Assembly: GCF_020554845.1 (NCBI RefSeq)
Contig: NZ_JAJCIA010000055.1
Coordinates: 1 to 21,381, forward strand
Direction: 5' to 3'
DNA from: Blautia faecis
GTDB taxonomy: Bacteria > Bacillota > Clostridia > Lachnospirales > Lachnospiraceae
DNA: 21,381 bases
This document shows, in pieces, positions 1-7,039 of the stretch. Position numbers and translations under genes: made by a program. The notes below the pieces were generated by a model, which did no database searches, was not told the origin of the DNA, and was given only the letters and a program-made list of their open reading frames with translations. Positions within the stretch are counted from its first letter, which is position 1; every line of letters starts with the position of its first letter.

Positions 1-400
1 TAGTCATCGGAATCTTCCACGTCTTCCATTGTTATGATCCTAAATTGTGCCTCCAGGTATTCTGCATCAATTTTTTCCATTTCCATTGTTGAGATATTGG
101 TATTCAAATTAAAGCCTGGTTTTTGGGTCCGTTTTCCACCACCACCTTGATTGGAAGGAAGATCGTTGTATCGCATAATCAAAATCTTGTAGGTATAGAC
201 GATATTATTTGGATTATTAATCGGCAGGGATAGTCACTTTCCCTTTATATTCCTGCAGGTTTTACATAAGAAGATGGATTTCGGTCAGCAAAGGCAGCTC
301 CCACAATGCCTTTTGGATATCCGCTTCTGCAAGTTGTAGTAAGTAATTGCTTCCCATCAAAATCATGAGATCGTGGTACCGCAGGCAAAGGATAAAAGAT
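1..400 (-). pseudogene. Decayed coding remnant, function unknown
   Basis: Reading the minus strand gives three successive open stretches in different frames. Frame one (400 to 245) encodes a segment with SGYPKGIVGAAFADRNPSS and ends at a TAA. A second frame near 260-220 reads EYKGKVTIPAD and then stops. A third frame (233 to the window edge) reads NNPNNIVYTYKIL and continues through a GGGGKRTQKPGF stretch. Joined end to end they would make one plausible protein, so I infer a gene broken by two frameshifts, running off the left edge. I do not recognise the family, and no clear start was found. Confidence 0.35.
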
Positions 401-432
401 TTAGACCGTCACTGGGCGTTGAGGAAGAGTAG

Positions 433-813
433 GTGAGTAATATGAGATACGAAGATTCGATGAAAGATGTAGCTGATCAGATAATCAAAGAACAGCAGCG
501 AGCCAGTAAAATTAAAAACAATCCAGAAGAGTTCCATTGGCATGACGAATATGCAACGTTGAATTTCTTTCGGTTTATCTGCAAAAATATCGGTAACTTG
601 AGAAATGGAGAAATTGAAAAAATGGTCACACGTTTAAAGAACATAGATCAGAAAGCAGTGGAAAACCATGTGAATGGTGCTGTTTGGGCATTTGATTATG
701 ATAAGATGTTCTGTGTATTGATGGAAAATGAAATTTGCCGAAAGGTGTGTGAAAAGAATAAATATAACAATTGGATGAATCTGATTGGACAGTATTGTGT
801 TTCAAGGACTTAA
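433..813 (+). CDS. Hypothetical protein, 126 aa
   Basis: This soluble, charged 126-residue protein was not recognised. It starts with GTG at 433, placed 5 nt after a GAGGAAG ribosome-binding-like sequence; the next in-frame ATG at 442 lies too far from it. The N-terminal 35 residues are rich in K, E and Q. The middle has HWHDEY and FFRFICKN, and the C-terminal half contains three cysteines and several aromatics. No signal peptide or membrane segment is visible. It lies alone between a decayed minus-strand ORF and the rubredoxin operon, with a probable terminator hairpin 10 nt downstream. Codon use looks like its neighbours, so it is probably real, but no function can be assigned. Confidence 0.6.
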   Translation: MSNMRYEDSMKDVADQIIKEQQRASKIKNNPEEFHWHDEYATLNFFRFICKNIGNLRNGEIEKMVTRLKNIDQKAVENHVNGAVWAFDYDKMFCVLMENEICRKVCEKNKYNNWMNLIGQYCVSRT

Positions 814-823
814 AGACGAAGAA

Positions 824-884
824 AGTTGTTGGAGAGAAGTAATTTCCAGCAACTCTGTCTTTAATGAATAGAGTTCATTTTTTT
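824..884 (+). terminator. Probable terminator after the 126-aa gene
   Basis: The arms AGTTGTTGGA (824-833) and TCCAGCAACT (845-854) can pair over ten positions with one G-T wobble around an 11-nt loop. A run of seven T (878-884) follows only after a further short segment, so this is either a stem with a delayed U-tract or a simple processed hairpin. Confidence 0.45.
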
Positions 885-958
885 ATTCAACTATTCCCAT
901 AATATATACAATATGTAAATGTGCAATTCAAATATCAGTTTATGCTAAGTACAAAAAT

Positions 959-977
959 AATAATAATTACTATTATT
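959..977. promoter_or_regulatory. AT-rich dyad overlapping the rubredoxin -35 box
   Basis: AATAATA (959-965) and TATTATT (971-977) form a perfect 7-5-7 inverted repeat whose right arm runs into the -35 hexamer at 976. That is where a repressor would block RNA polymerase. Composition recalls PerR/Fur-type operators (TTATAAT-N-ATTATAA), but the spacing differs, so the regulator is not identified. Confidence 0.4.
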
Positions 978-1004
978 GACAAAAGAATAATTATCATGTA
1001 TAAT
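976..1004 (+). promoter_or_regulatory. Sigma-A promoter of the rubredoxin-hemerythrin unit
   Basis: Consensus TTGACA (976-981), a 17-nt spacer and consensus TATAAT (999-1004). The predicted start is near 1011, leaving a leader of about 80 nt before the rubredoxin gene. Confidence 0.85.
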
Positions 1005-1089
1005 ACAGATATACAAGAAACAAAGTGTTAGAAAAATTGCTAGGAACTTGGTAACAAAAATAAATCGACATTGAAAAGGGAAAATGACT

Positions 1090-1254
1090 ATGAAAAAATA
1101 TGAATGTGAACCATGTGGCTATATTTATGATCCGGCAGTAGGCGATCCAGACGGAGGTATCGCTCCAGGAACTGCATTTGAGGATATTCCAGATGACTGG
1201 ACATGCCCAATCTGCGGATTAGGAAAAGATGTTTTCGTTCCTGTAGAAGACTAA
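1090..1254 (+). CDS. rub: Rubredoxin (first copy)
   Basis: Rubredoxin is a one-electron carrier with a single Fe(SCys)4 centre. In anaerobes it passes electrons to rubrerythrin, superoxide reductase or flavodiiron proteins that remove oxygen and peroxide. The 54-residue protein has both cysteine knuckles: [10 protein letters not shown] near residues 6-15 and CPICGLGKD near 39-47, with the conserved PDGGIAPGT loop between them. An in-frame ATG lies six bases upstream (1084), nearer to the AAGGG sequence, so the true start may be two codons earlier. It is the first gene after a consensus promoter and probably shares a transcript with the hemerythrin gene 76 nt downstream. A second, diverged rubredoxin lies at 3945. 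Confidence 0.95.
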   Translation: MKKYECEPCGYIYDPAVGDPDGGIAPGTAFEDIPDDWTCPICGLGKDVFVPVED

Positions 1255-1330
1255 GCAGAAAATGCAGATACGAAACTGCCAGACATTAAAAGAGCCTAAG
1301 AGAACATATAAAAGAAATGGAGGTCAAATT

Positions 1331-1765
1331 ATGACTTACGATTTAAACATTACCTTTGATGACAATTTAGTAACAGGAAATAAAACAATCGATACACAGC
1401 ACAAAGAATTGATTGACCGTATTCAGAACTTTGTAATTGCCTGTCAAAATGGCGACAGCAAGGTAAAGGCGATCAAACTTCTGGATTATCTTAACGAGTA
1501 TACTGACTTTCATTTTAAAGAAGAAGAAGCACTTCAGGAAAAAGCCGGTTATCCAGAGCGTGAAAAACATTATGAAAAACATGAAGAGTTTAAAAAGACA
1601 ATTCAGGAACTGTATGAATACCTTCAGGAGTATGAAGGACCAACAGATCGGTTCAGTGAACTTGTACAGAAAAATGTAATCGACTGGCTGTTTGGACACA
1701 TTAAAACATACGACCGCTCTGTGGCAAAATTTATCTTTATGAAACAAAATCCAGATCGATGCTAA
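1331..1765 (+). CDS. Bacteriohemerythrin
   Basis: This is a four-helix-bundle non-haem di-iron protein that binds oxygen reversibly and may serve as an oxygen sink or sensor. The 144-residue product shows the iron ligands: H24 (DTQHKELID), H61-x3-E65 (HFKEE), H80-x3-H84 (HYEKH) and H123-x4-D128 (HIKTYD). The length suits a free-standing single-domain member. ATG at 1331 is chosen because GGAGG lies about 7 nt upstream; the frame is open to 1262, but that extension has no ribosome binding site. It follows rubredoxin in the same direction and ends in a strong terminator. The partner rubredoxin suggests that the pair handles oxygen together, which is an inference from context. Confidence 0.93.
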   Translation: MTYDLNITFDDNLVTGNKTIDTQHKELIDRIQNFVIACQNGDSKVKAIKLLDYLNEYTDFHFKEEEALQEKAGYPEREKHYEKHEEFKKTIQELYEYLQEYEGPTDRFSELVQKNVIDWLFGHIKTYDRSVAKFIFMKQNPDRC

Positions 1766-1820
1766 AATAAACCAGGGAACGAGTTCACTCAGAATGTAGA
1801 CAACGTGATGAAGTAAACTA

Positions 1821-1850
1821 GGGGCTGTCATAATGCAGCCCCTTTCCTGT
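1821..1850 (+). terminator. Rho-independent terminator of the hemerythrin unit
   Basis: GGGGCTG (1821-1827) pairs perfectly with CAGCCCC (1836-1842) around an 8-nt loop and is followed by TTTCCTGTT. It lies 55 nt after the hemerythrin stop codon. Confidence 0.85.
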
Positions 1851-1888
1851 TATAGCGATATTCTAGGTAATATATTGCGCTGGCATGA

Positions 1889-2272
1889 CATATTATTTTA
1901 CTACTACTATATGGGAAATTTGAATCCAGTCATAAAGAAGGCGAACCAGATGTAGTTGGAACTTTTTCTGTAAATCGGGATGAAAATATAACCGTGGTCG
2001 CAAATAGGGAAGATATTGAGGATAGAGAAGCGTTTGCAAGAAAACTTTTGCAGATGTACAAGGATGATTCTTTACATTCGACAAAATTCTCCACAGACAG
2101 AGGATATGCGACGAGCATTGATATGAACATCTATTTATGGAAAGAGGATATTGAAGACGGGGAATCGGTAATGACGGCCGAATATAGACCTGTAGAATAC
2201 GGAAAGGACTATGATGTTGTCAATAATCCTGATAAATTTCAACTATATATAGATGGAAAAGAGATTAAATAG
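1889..2272 (+). pseudogene. 5'-truncated ORF, hypothetical protein remnant
   Basis: The frame is open from just after a TGA at 1886-1888 to the TAA at 2270-2272 (about 127 codons). It begins IILLLLYGKFES, which looks like the end of a lost membrane or signal segment, and continues with GEPDVVGTFSVNRDENITVV and a C-terminal YIDGKEI. A GTG at 1994 is the first conventional start and would remove conserved-looking sequence; neither position has a ribosome binding site. I infer the C-terminal part of a secreted or membrane-anchored protein whose 5' end was lost beside the hemerythrin terminator. The family was not recognised. Confidence 0.45.
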
Positions 2273-2388
2273 TAATCTCCTGAAAGCAAGCTTTTTGTCA
2301 ATTATTTCAAAGAAAAATTAAAGGATAACAATACATAGTTTTGACAATGATATTTTGAAAAATTTTATAGGAATGTTCTATTATCAAA

Positions 2389-2416
2389 TTGACATAGGAA
2401 TATGGTAGCGTATAAT
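2389..2416 (+). promoter_or_regulatory. Promoter of the small membrane protein - bcp - yaaA operon
   Basis: TTGACA (2389-2394), a 16-nt spacer and TATAAT (2411-2416). The start of transcription is expected near 2423, about 30 nt before the first gene. Confidence 0.8.
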
Positions 2417-2451
2417 TAGAATTGAATACACTGAAAAAATGGAGGAATTAC

Positions 2452-2664
2452 ATGAAAGCACATAAATATTGGTCAGTAGGAGCATTGATCACAATGCTTG
2501 GGACTTTTTACACTGGATATAAAAAGCAAAAATCAAGTCACAAATACTTTGCTTTAAGTTCTATGTTATGTATGGTAATGGCGATATATACAGGTCATAA
2601 AATGATTACCGGGAATAGGAAGAAAAAGGCGAATAAAGAGAAAGATACAGAAAGGGAGGGATAA
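2452..2664 (+). CDS. Small two-helix membrane protein (70 aa)
   Basis: A 70-residue protein with two predicted membrane segments, about residues 7-22 (WSVGALITMLGTFYTG) and 32-48 (YFALSSMLCMVMAIYTG), and a very basic tail (GNRKKKANKEKDTEREG). The two halves resemble each other (TMLGTFYTGYKK and VMAIYTGHKM), suggesting a duplicated hairpin. ATG at 2452 is preferred because GGAGG lies 6 nt upstream; the frame extends to 2422 without a site. It resembles a small uncharacterised membrane family of Lachnospiraceae, possibly DUF6219 from memory and not verified. It is first in an operon with bcp (3-nt gap) and yaaA, so a role in peroxide stress at the membrane is possible but unproven. Confidence 0.75.
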   Translation: MKAHKYWSVGALITMLGTFYTGYKKQKSSHKYFALSSMLCMVMAIYTGHKMITGNRKKKANKEKDTEREG

Positions 2665-2667
2665 ATA

Positions 2668-3123
2668 ATGTTGGAAGTAGGGGTTAAGGCACCGGATTTT
2701 GAGTTGCCAGATCAAAATGGGAAAATACATAGATTATCGGATTATACAGGAAAAAAAGTGATTTTATATTTCTATCCCAAGGATAATACAGCGGGATGCA
2801 CGAAACAGGCATGTGGGTTTTCTGAGCGATACCCTCAGTTTACCGAAAAAGGAGCAGTTATTCTTGGAGTCAGTAAGGATTCTGTATCCTCTCATAAGAG
2901 ATTTGAGGAAAAATATGGATTGGCATTTACACTTTTAGCAGATCCAGAGCGGAAAGTTATTGAAGCATATGATGTATGGAAAGAAAAGAAAAATTATGGA
3001 AAAGTCTCTATGGGAGTAGTAAGAACCACATATCTTATTGATGAACAGGGGATTATTATAAAGGCAAATGATAAAGTCAAGGCTGCAGATGATCCTGAAA
3101 ATATGCTCAAGGAATTAGATTAA
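2668..3123 (+). CDS. bcp: Thioredoxin-dependent thiol peroxidase (Bcp/PrxQ peroxiredoxin)
   Basis: Reduces hydrogen peroxide and organic hydroperoxides in the cytoplasm, using thioredoxin as electron donor. The 151-residue protein has the Bcp/PrxQ signature PKDNTAGCTKQACGF, with peroxidatic C44 and resolving C49 five residues later in the same helix (atypical two-cysteine type). The N-terminal GVKAPDFELPDQNGK and the later RTTYLIDEQG strand are typical, and the length is normal for the family. A strong AGGGAGGG site precedes ATG 2668. Its stop codon overlaps the start of yaaA by one base, so the two are translationally coupled. The thioredoxins at 8817 and 12119 are possible reductants. Confidence 0.95.
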   Translation: MLEVGVKAPDFELPDQNGKIHRLSDYTGKKVILYFYPKDNTAGCTKQACGFSERYPQFTEKGAVILGVSKDSVSSHKRFEEKYGLAFTLLADPERKVIEAYDVWKEKKNYGKVSMGVVRTTYLIDEQGIIIKANDKVKAADDPENMLKELD

Positions 3124-3869
3124 TGAAGATAATATTATCCCCTGCTAAAAAGATGATTATAGATACTGACAGCATAGCGCCGGATGGATTGCCTGAATTT
3201 ATTGAAAAGACGACAGAGATACAAAGTTGGTTGAAAAGTAAGTCAAAAGAAGAACTGAAGACTATCTGGAAATGTAATGACAAAATTACAGAACAGAACT
3301 TCAATAGATTGGAAAACATGGATCTTTATCATTTACTTACCCCAGCTGTCTTATCATATGAAGGAATTGCTTTTCAATATATGGCTCCATCCGTGTTTGA
3401 GGACAGTCAGTTCGAGTATGTACAAAAGCATTTGAGAATAATATCTGCATTTTATGGTGTGTTAAAACCAAGGGATGGTGTGACGCCTTATCGTTTGGAA
3501 ATGCAGACGAAGGTTGGAATAGGAGAAACAAAAAATCTGTATGAGTACTGGGGAGATTTATTATACCGCTCAGTGATTGATAACAGCAGGATTATAATCA
3601 ATCTGGCATCGAAAGAATACTCTAAGTGCATAGAAAAATATCTGACACGACAGGATAGATACATTACGATTACATTTTGTGAGTTATCAGGAGATAAACT
3701 GGTGACAAAAGGTACATATGCTAAGATGGCCCGTGGTGAAATGGTTAGGTTCATGGCTGAAAACAGAATTGAAAATCCTGAGGATATTAAGAAATTTGAT
3801 AGACTAGGCTATTCATTCCGCTCTGATTTATCATCAGATGCAGAATATGTTTTTGAACGGAAAAAATGA
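3123..3869 (+). CDS. yaaA: Peroxide stress protein YaaA (DUF328/UPF0246)
   Basis: YaaA lowers damage during peroxide stress by limiting free iron and binds DNA in Escherichia coli; its exact chemistry is unsettled. The 248-residue protein has the conserved N-terminus MKIILSPAKKM. It also has the LTPAVLSYEGIAFQYM and LRIISAFYGVLKPRDGVTPYRLEM blocks, NLASKEYSK, and the C-terminal KGTYAKMARGEMVRFM with the LGYSFRSD stretch. Length matches the family. The ATG shares one base with the bcp stop codon (TAATG), so it is coupled to bcp. The pairing of a peroxidase with YaaA fits a peroxide-response operon. No terminator is obvious before the rubredoxin at 3945. Confidence 0.95.
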   Translation: MKIILSPAKKMIIDTDSIAPDGLPEFIEKTTEIQSWLKSKSKEELKTIWKCNDKITEQNFNRLENMDLYHLLTPAVLSYEGIAFQYMAPSVFEDSQFEYVQKHLRIISAFYGVLKPRDGVTPYRLEMQTKVGIGETKNLYEYWGDLLYRSVIDNSRIIINLASKEYSKCIEKYLTRQDRYITITFCELSGDKLVTKGTYAKMARGEMVRFMAENRIENPEDIKKFDRLGYSFRSDLSSDAEYVFERKK

Positions 3870-3897
3870 TGATTGAATGATTATTTTAAATAAAAGG

Positions 3898-3926
3898 TAA
3901 TCAGTAATATTGATTATTATAATAAT
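3898..3926. promoter_or_regulatory. Two overlapping AT-rich dyads before the second rubredoxin
   Basis: TAATCA (3898-3903) and TGATTA (3911-3916) form a 6-7-6 inverted repeat. Overlapping it is the perfect 14-bp palindrome ATTATTATAATAAT (3913-3926), 18 nt upstream of the rubredoxin start. The TTATTA/TAATAA composition resembles the dyad before the first rubredoxin (959-977), suggesting a shared operator. No clear -35/-10 pair is seen. Confidence 0.4.
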
Positions 3927-3944
3927 AGAAGGAGGAACAAACTA

Positions 3945-4103
3945 ATGAAATATGTATGTGACGTTTGCGGATGGGAATATGATGAAGAGGAAGGTTATCC
4001 TGAAGGTGGTATTGCACCAGGAACAAAGTGGGAGGACGTTCCAGAAGATTTTGAATGCCCATTATGTAATGTTGGAAAAGATCAGTTTTCAGAAGTTGAA
4101 TAA
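3945..4103 (+). CDS. rub: Rubredoxin (second copy)
   Basis: A 52-residue rubredoxin with Fe-binding CDVCGWEYD near residues 5-13 and CPLCNVGKD near 38-46, and the EGGIAPGT loop between. It is more acidic than the copy at 1090 (DEEEGYPEGG and EDVPEDFE) and differs at many surface positions, so it may serve a different electron-transfer partner. GGAGG lies 9 nt before ATG 3945. It follows yaaA by 75 nt in the same direction, with an AT-rich dyad in the gap. Downstream lies a hairpin whose T-tract is missing here but present in the identical hairpin at 7859, suggesting that its original terminator was split by an insertion. Confidence 0.95.
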   Translation: MKYVCDVCGWEYDEEEGYPEGGIAPGTKWEDVPEDFECPLCNVGKDQFSEVE

Positions 4104-4137
4104 AATTCTGATTATTTAAATACGGCTAGATAAACAA

Positions 4138-4167
4138 AAACCCTGGTGCGTGTGAGCAACAGGGTTT
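4138..4167. repeat. 30-bp hairpin repeat, left copy
   Basis: Arms AAACCCTG (4138-4145) and CAGGGTTT (4160-4167) enclose a 14-nt loop. The whole 30 bp is identical, in the same orientation, to 7859-7888. This copy abuts the left inverted repeat of the IS remnant (4168) and has no T-tract after the right arm. Confidence 0.85.
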
Positions 4168-4196
4168 CAGACTGTAGACAAACTTGGTGTTGGGTG

Positions 4197-4764
4197 TTAT
4201 GCCCAGCACCATTTTTCTTTTAAAACTTCTTTTCTTTTTATTTTCTTCAAAATTAACAAAAATCTGGCTGTGTTCCAACCTCGTTTTTCCAGGATCTTTG
4301 CCAGTTTTTTCAGATTCATGCATGCAAAGGTAAGCCCGGCTTTCATTTCCATCCGTGCTTTTTTCCAGAATCTTTGAAAAGATATGCTCAAAAAGGTCTG
4401 TATCTTTGAAACGGCGGGTATAATTCTTTCCAAATGTAGAGAAATGAGGTACTGGATCTAACATGTCTAGTCCGAGAAACCAGCGGTATGCAACGTTTAC
4501 CTCGATCTCTTTCATGGTCTGACGCATGCTTTTTATCCCATAGAGATACTGAATGAATGGTATCTTTATCAGCATGACGGGATCCATACTGGGACGGCCG
4601 TTATCCGGACAGTATTTTTCTTCAACCAGATCATAAATAAAATTCCAATTGATTGCTTTATCAATCAATCGCAGCATATGGTTTTGAGGTACCATGTCAT
4701 CCATGGAAAACATCATCATTTGTTCTCTGTTTTTATCTGCATTTTTCGTCATCATAAAAAACAC
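4197..4764 (-). pseudogene. Truncated IS1182-family transposase
   Basis: The N-terminal half (from ATG at 4764) is well preserved, with MVPQNHMLRLIDKAINWNF, the DNGRPSMDPVMLIKI block and VAYRWFLGLDMLDPVPHFS. This is the DUF772-type N-terminal domain of IS1182/IS5-like transposases. After about residue 130 (FEHIFSKILEK) the frame loses similarity. The family C-terminus (AGLTFACMNLKKLAKI) appears in another frame at about 4346-4197. The catalytic middle, with the DDE residues, is absent. The product is therefore inactive: one internal deletion joined the two ends out of frame. Confidence 0.85.
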
Positions 4765-4810
4765 CGCCCTTCTGATATTTATTATATCAGAAAAGCGGTT
4801 CCAACAATAG

Positions 4811-4835
4811 CAAAACCCTGCAAAAGCAGGGCTTT
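4811..4835 (-). terminator. Terminator serving the aminotransferase gene
   Basis: CCCTGC (4816-4821) pairs with GCAGGG (4826-4831) around a 4-nt loop, extended by AAA/TTT-like flanks. Read on the minus strand it ends in GTTTTGC, 24 nt after the aminotransferase stop codon. It lies just inside the right inverted repeat of the IS remnant. Confidence 0.7.
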
Positions 4836-4858
4836 GTCTACAGTCTGAAGCAGCTGGA

Positions 4859-5947
4859 TTACAGCTGCTTCAGTACGTTTAAGAGTTTTGTATTATCGTC
4901 GTGCATCATGATGCAGAAGCGGACAAATTCGCCGTCCAGGCACTGGAAGGAAGAACAGTCGCGGATCATCAGGCCTTTTTTGATGCAGGCCTCAAAGACA
5001 TCGGCGGAAGTCAGACCGTCCCGGCGGATTTTTAATAAGATGAAATTGGCATAGGCAGGATAAACTTTAAAAGTAGGGATATTTTGAAGTTCCTGCTCCA
5101 TGCGGTCACGCTCATCGAGGATCAGATCACGCGTTTCCTGAATGTAGTCGTGGTCACGGAGCATCAGCTCTCCGGCAAAGGCACCAAGACTGTTCAGTGA
5201 CCATGGCGTCTGTTTTTCTCGCATTTTGGAAAGAAATTCCATATTTCCGGTAATTCCGTAACCGAGACGCATGCCCGGTGCAGCATAAAATTTAGAAACA
5301 CCACGCAGTACCATAAGATTGGTAAATTCTCTGGTCAGAGGAATTGCAGTTATTTCTTCGACATCTGGTGCGAACTCTACGTAAGTTTCATCGATCATGA
5401 CAAAAATATCTTTATCTGCACAGAATGCGATCAGTTTGCGGAGATCTTCCTGCATGATCGCAGAGGAAGTCGGATTATTCGGATTGCAGAGAATCAGGAA
5501 ATCATAACCGTTTTCCAGAGTTTTGCACAGATCCTCTACATCGAGAGTGAAATTTCGTTCTTCTCGCAGATGATAATATTCCTGTGTGCTTCCGGAGAAA
5601 GAAAGTTCTCTGGAATATTCGGAATATGTCGGTCCGAGAATCAGGGTGTGTTTCGGCGCACGTTCCTGAATCAGAAGTGAGATCAGTTCACTGGAACCAT
5701 TTCCAGGTAAAATAAATTCAGCGGGAATCCTGCAGTATTCTGAGATCGTATTTCTGAGAGATACATAATCTCTGTCCGGATAAGAAGAAAAAAGATCGAC
5801 ATTTTCTGCAATTTCTTTTTTTACAGAGGCGGAGAGGCCAAGAGGATTGACATTTGCCCCGAATTTAACGATATCTTCTTTATTTAAATGATAGTAGTCA
5901 CATATTTTTTCTATGTCACTTCCATGAAAAACCATTTTTGTAGTCAT
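4859..5947 (-). CDS. PLP-dependent aminotransferase, HisC/CobD-like
   Basis: A fold-type I, class I/II aminotransferase of 362 residues, resembling histidinol-phosphate aminotransferase (HisC) and threonine-phosphate decarboxylase (CobD). The PLP lysine is K219 in GVSKFYAAPGMRLGYG, N155/N158 lie in CNPNNPT, D186 and Y189 in MIDETYVEF, and R227 follows the lysine. The N-terminal HGSDIEKICDYYHLNKEDIVKFG and ANVNPLG resemble the CobD opening, but no cobalamin or histidine genes are nearby, so the substrate is unknown. A GAGGAGTG site precedes the start. The gene is GC-richer than the redox genes and is transcribed away from the GNAT-TSUP pair. The gene and its terminator lie between the IS remnant and the right-hand 15-bp repeat. 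Confidence 0.85.
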   Translation of the reverse strand: MTTKMVFHGSDIEKICDYYHLNKEDIVKFGANVNPLGLSASVKKEIAENVDLFSSYPDRDYVSLRNTISEYCRIPAEFILPGNGSSELISLLIQERAPKHTLILGPTYSEYSRELSFSGSTQEYYHLREERNFTLDVEDLCKTLENGYDFLILCNPNNPTSSAIMQEDLRKLIAFCADKDIFVMIDETYVEFAPDVEEITAIPLTREFTNLMVLRGVSKFYAAPGMRLGYGITGNMEFLSKMREKQTPWSLNSLGAFAGELMLRDHDYIQETRDLILDERDRMEQELQNIPTFKVYPAYANFILLKIRRDGLTSADVFEACIKKGLMIRDCSSFQCLDGEFVRFCIMMHDDNTKLLNVLKQL

Positions 5948-6009
5948 AAGGTTACACTCCTCATTATTTCGCTATTTACTATAATAAATCATCGAAGCGT
6001 TTTTTACAA

Positions 6010-6037
6010 TAGACAACCGCCGAAGATGTGTTATACT
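6010..6037 (+). promoter_or_regulatory. Probable promoter of the GNAT-TSUP pair
   Basis: TAGACA (6010-6015), a 16-nt spacer and TATACT (6032-6037). The predicted leader is about 145 nt, unusually long, and contains the repeats at 6042-6153. Confidence 0.55.
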
Positions 6038-6041
6038 AGAA

Positions 6042-6153
6042 AAACAGGTGTTGCTGTGAACACAGGCAGTATTCCGCGAGGTGTTTTGGAATGGATTTTG
6101 ACCAAGTTGCTGTGAACGGAGTGAACAGTAACAAACAGGTGTTGTTGTGAACA
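6042..6153. repeat. Leader with three GTTGCTGTGAAC-type repeats
   Basis: A 21-bp unit starting AAACAGGTGTTG occurs at 6042-6062 and 6133-6153 with one mismatch. A shorter copy of its core, GTTGCTGTGAAC, lies at 6106-6117. Each copy can fold a small hairpin (for example GTGTT/AACAC), and the middle copy can also pair with ACAGTAAC further on. It may be a dispersed intergenic repeat or an RNA leader of the GNAT gene. Confidence 0.5.
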
Positions 6154-6190
6154 GCAATAACTAATAAATATGCAAGACGGGGGAATGAAT

Positions 6191-7006
6191 ATGAGATTGC
6201 AGACAGTACAGGATGCATTGAATCAAAAAAATATCAGGTTTGAATATACCGAAGAAGACGGATGCGGAAGTCTGGATTTTATGTTCCGCGGACTGAAATT
6301 CCATGTGTGGGAATATCACGATGGAGTCTGGGGTGCAGAGACAAATATCTATGAGGCAGGCAGAAGTGAGGATATTGGGGGCGATTATGAAGAAAAGATT
6401 GCCGGAGAAATTCTGTCTTGGCCGGATATGATCAATAATAGAAAAATGAAACTTGTAAACATTTCCGATGAAGGCGCAAAATATAAATGGCAGCTTTATG
6501 ATCTGTATGACAAAGCATTTCCGGAACAGGAGAAAAAGCCCCTGCAGGTAATGGAAAACCTGGTAGCAGATGGAAAGATGGAGATGCTTGCAATGGTTGA
6601 CGAAGATGAATTCGTAGGACTGGCAATCAATCTGATCGATGCGGAGCAGGATAGGGCGCTTCTGGATTATTATGCAATTGTACCGGAGAAAAGAAATTAC
6701 GGATATGGAAGCAGGGGACTGGAGGCATTACTTAAAAAGTTCAAAAATCATAAATATATTTTTGAAATAGAAACACAGGATGAAAAAGCAGAAAATGCTG
6801 AAGAACGCAAAAAAAGAAAGGCTTTTTATCTTCGGAACGGACTTCAGGAGACGGGATTGTTTGTAAATGTGTATGATACAGATTTTGAAATCCTTACACC
6901 GGACGGTGAGCTGACTTTCTGGGAATATGTAGATTTTCTGCGAGAAGTAATGTATGAAGAATACGTACAGATTCTTCGCCCGACATTGATTGCGATGAAA
7001 AAATAA
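6191..7006 (+). CDS. GNAT-family N-acetyltransferase with an extra N-terminal domain
   Basis: A 271-residue protein in two parts. Residues 1 to about 80 form an unrecognised acidic, aromatic domain (LDFMFRGLKFHVWEYHDGVWG). Residues from about 85 onward form a GNAT fold with the acetyl-CoA-binding motif A, YAIVPEKRNYGYGSRGLEAL (RNYGYG at about 168-173). GNAT enzymes transfer an acetyl group from acetyl-CoA to an amine; the substrate cannot be read from the sequence. ATG at 6191 is preferred because GGGGG precedes it by about 8 nt; ATGs at 6170 and 6185 share the frame. It is followed 33 nt later by the TSUP transporter in the same direction. Confidence 0.8.
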   Translation: MRLQTVQDALNQKNIRFEYTEEDGCGSLDFMFRGLKFHVWEYHDGVWGAETNIYEAGRSEDIGGDYEEKIAGEILSWPDMINNRKMKLVNISDEGAKYKWQLYDLYDKAFPEQEKKPLQVMENLVADGKMEMLAMVDEDEFVGLAINLIDAEQDRALLDYYAIVPEKRNYGYGSRGLEALLKKFKNHKYIFEIETQDEKAENAEERKKRKAFYLRNGLQETGLFVNVYDTDFEILTPDGELTFWEYVDFLREVMYEEYVQILRPTLIAMKK

Positions 7007-7039
7007 TAAAAATACAAAAGGAAATTGAGGACAGGGAAC

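Larger units (their letters stand above)
4168..4847 (-). mobile_element. Internally deleted IS1182-type insertion sequence (~680 bp)
   Basis: Perfect 15-bp terminal inverted repeats bound the element: CAGACTGTAGACAAA at 4168-4182 and its reverse complement at 4833-4847. Inside is a broken transposase gene on the minus strand. Complete IS1182-family elements are about 1.5-2 kb, so more than half of the interior is lost. No short target duplication is visible immediately outside the repeats (TTT on the left, AAG on the right). A third copy of the 15-bp repeat lies at 7844-7858. Confidence 0.65.

Noticed and set aside
1367..1831. 154-aa minus-strand ORF opposite hemerythrin
   Set aside because: It is a shadow of the hemerythrin gene: low-complexity F/L-rich product with no ribosome binding site.
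4126..4200. Extension of the transposase reading frame through the 15-bp repeat and hairpin
   Set aside because: The tail reads through the terminal repeat into the flanking hairpin after the frame has already been lost; the family-like C-terminus is in another frame ending near 4197.
4165..4850. Short target-site duplication flanking the IS remnant
   Set aside because: The bases outside the inverted repeats (GGGTTT left, AAGCAG right) do not match.
5888..6115. 75-aa ORF spanning the aminotransferase-GNAT divergent region
   Set aside because: It overlaps the aminotransferase start, the promoter and the repeats, and has no ribosome binding site.
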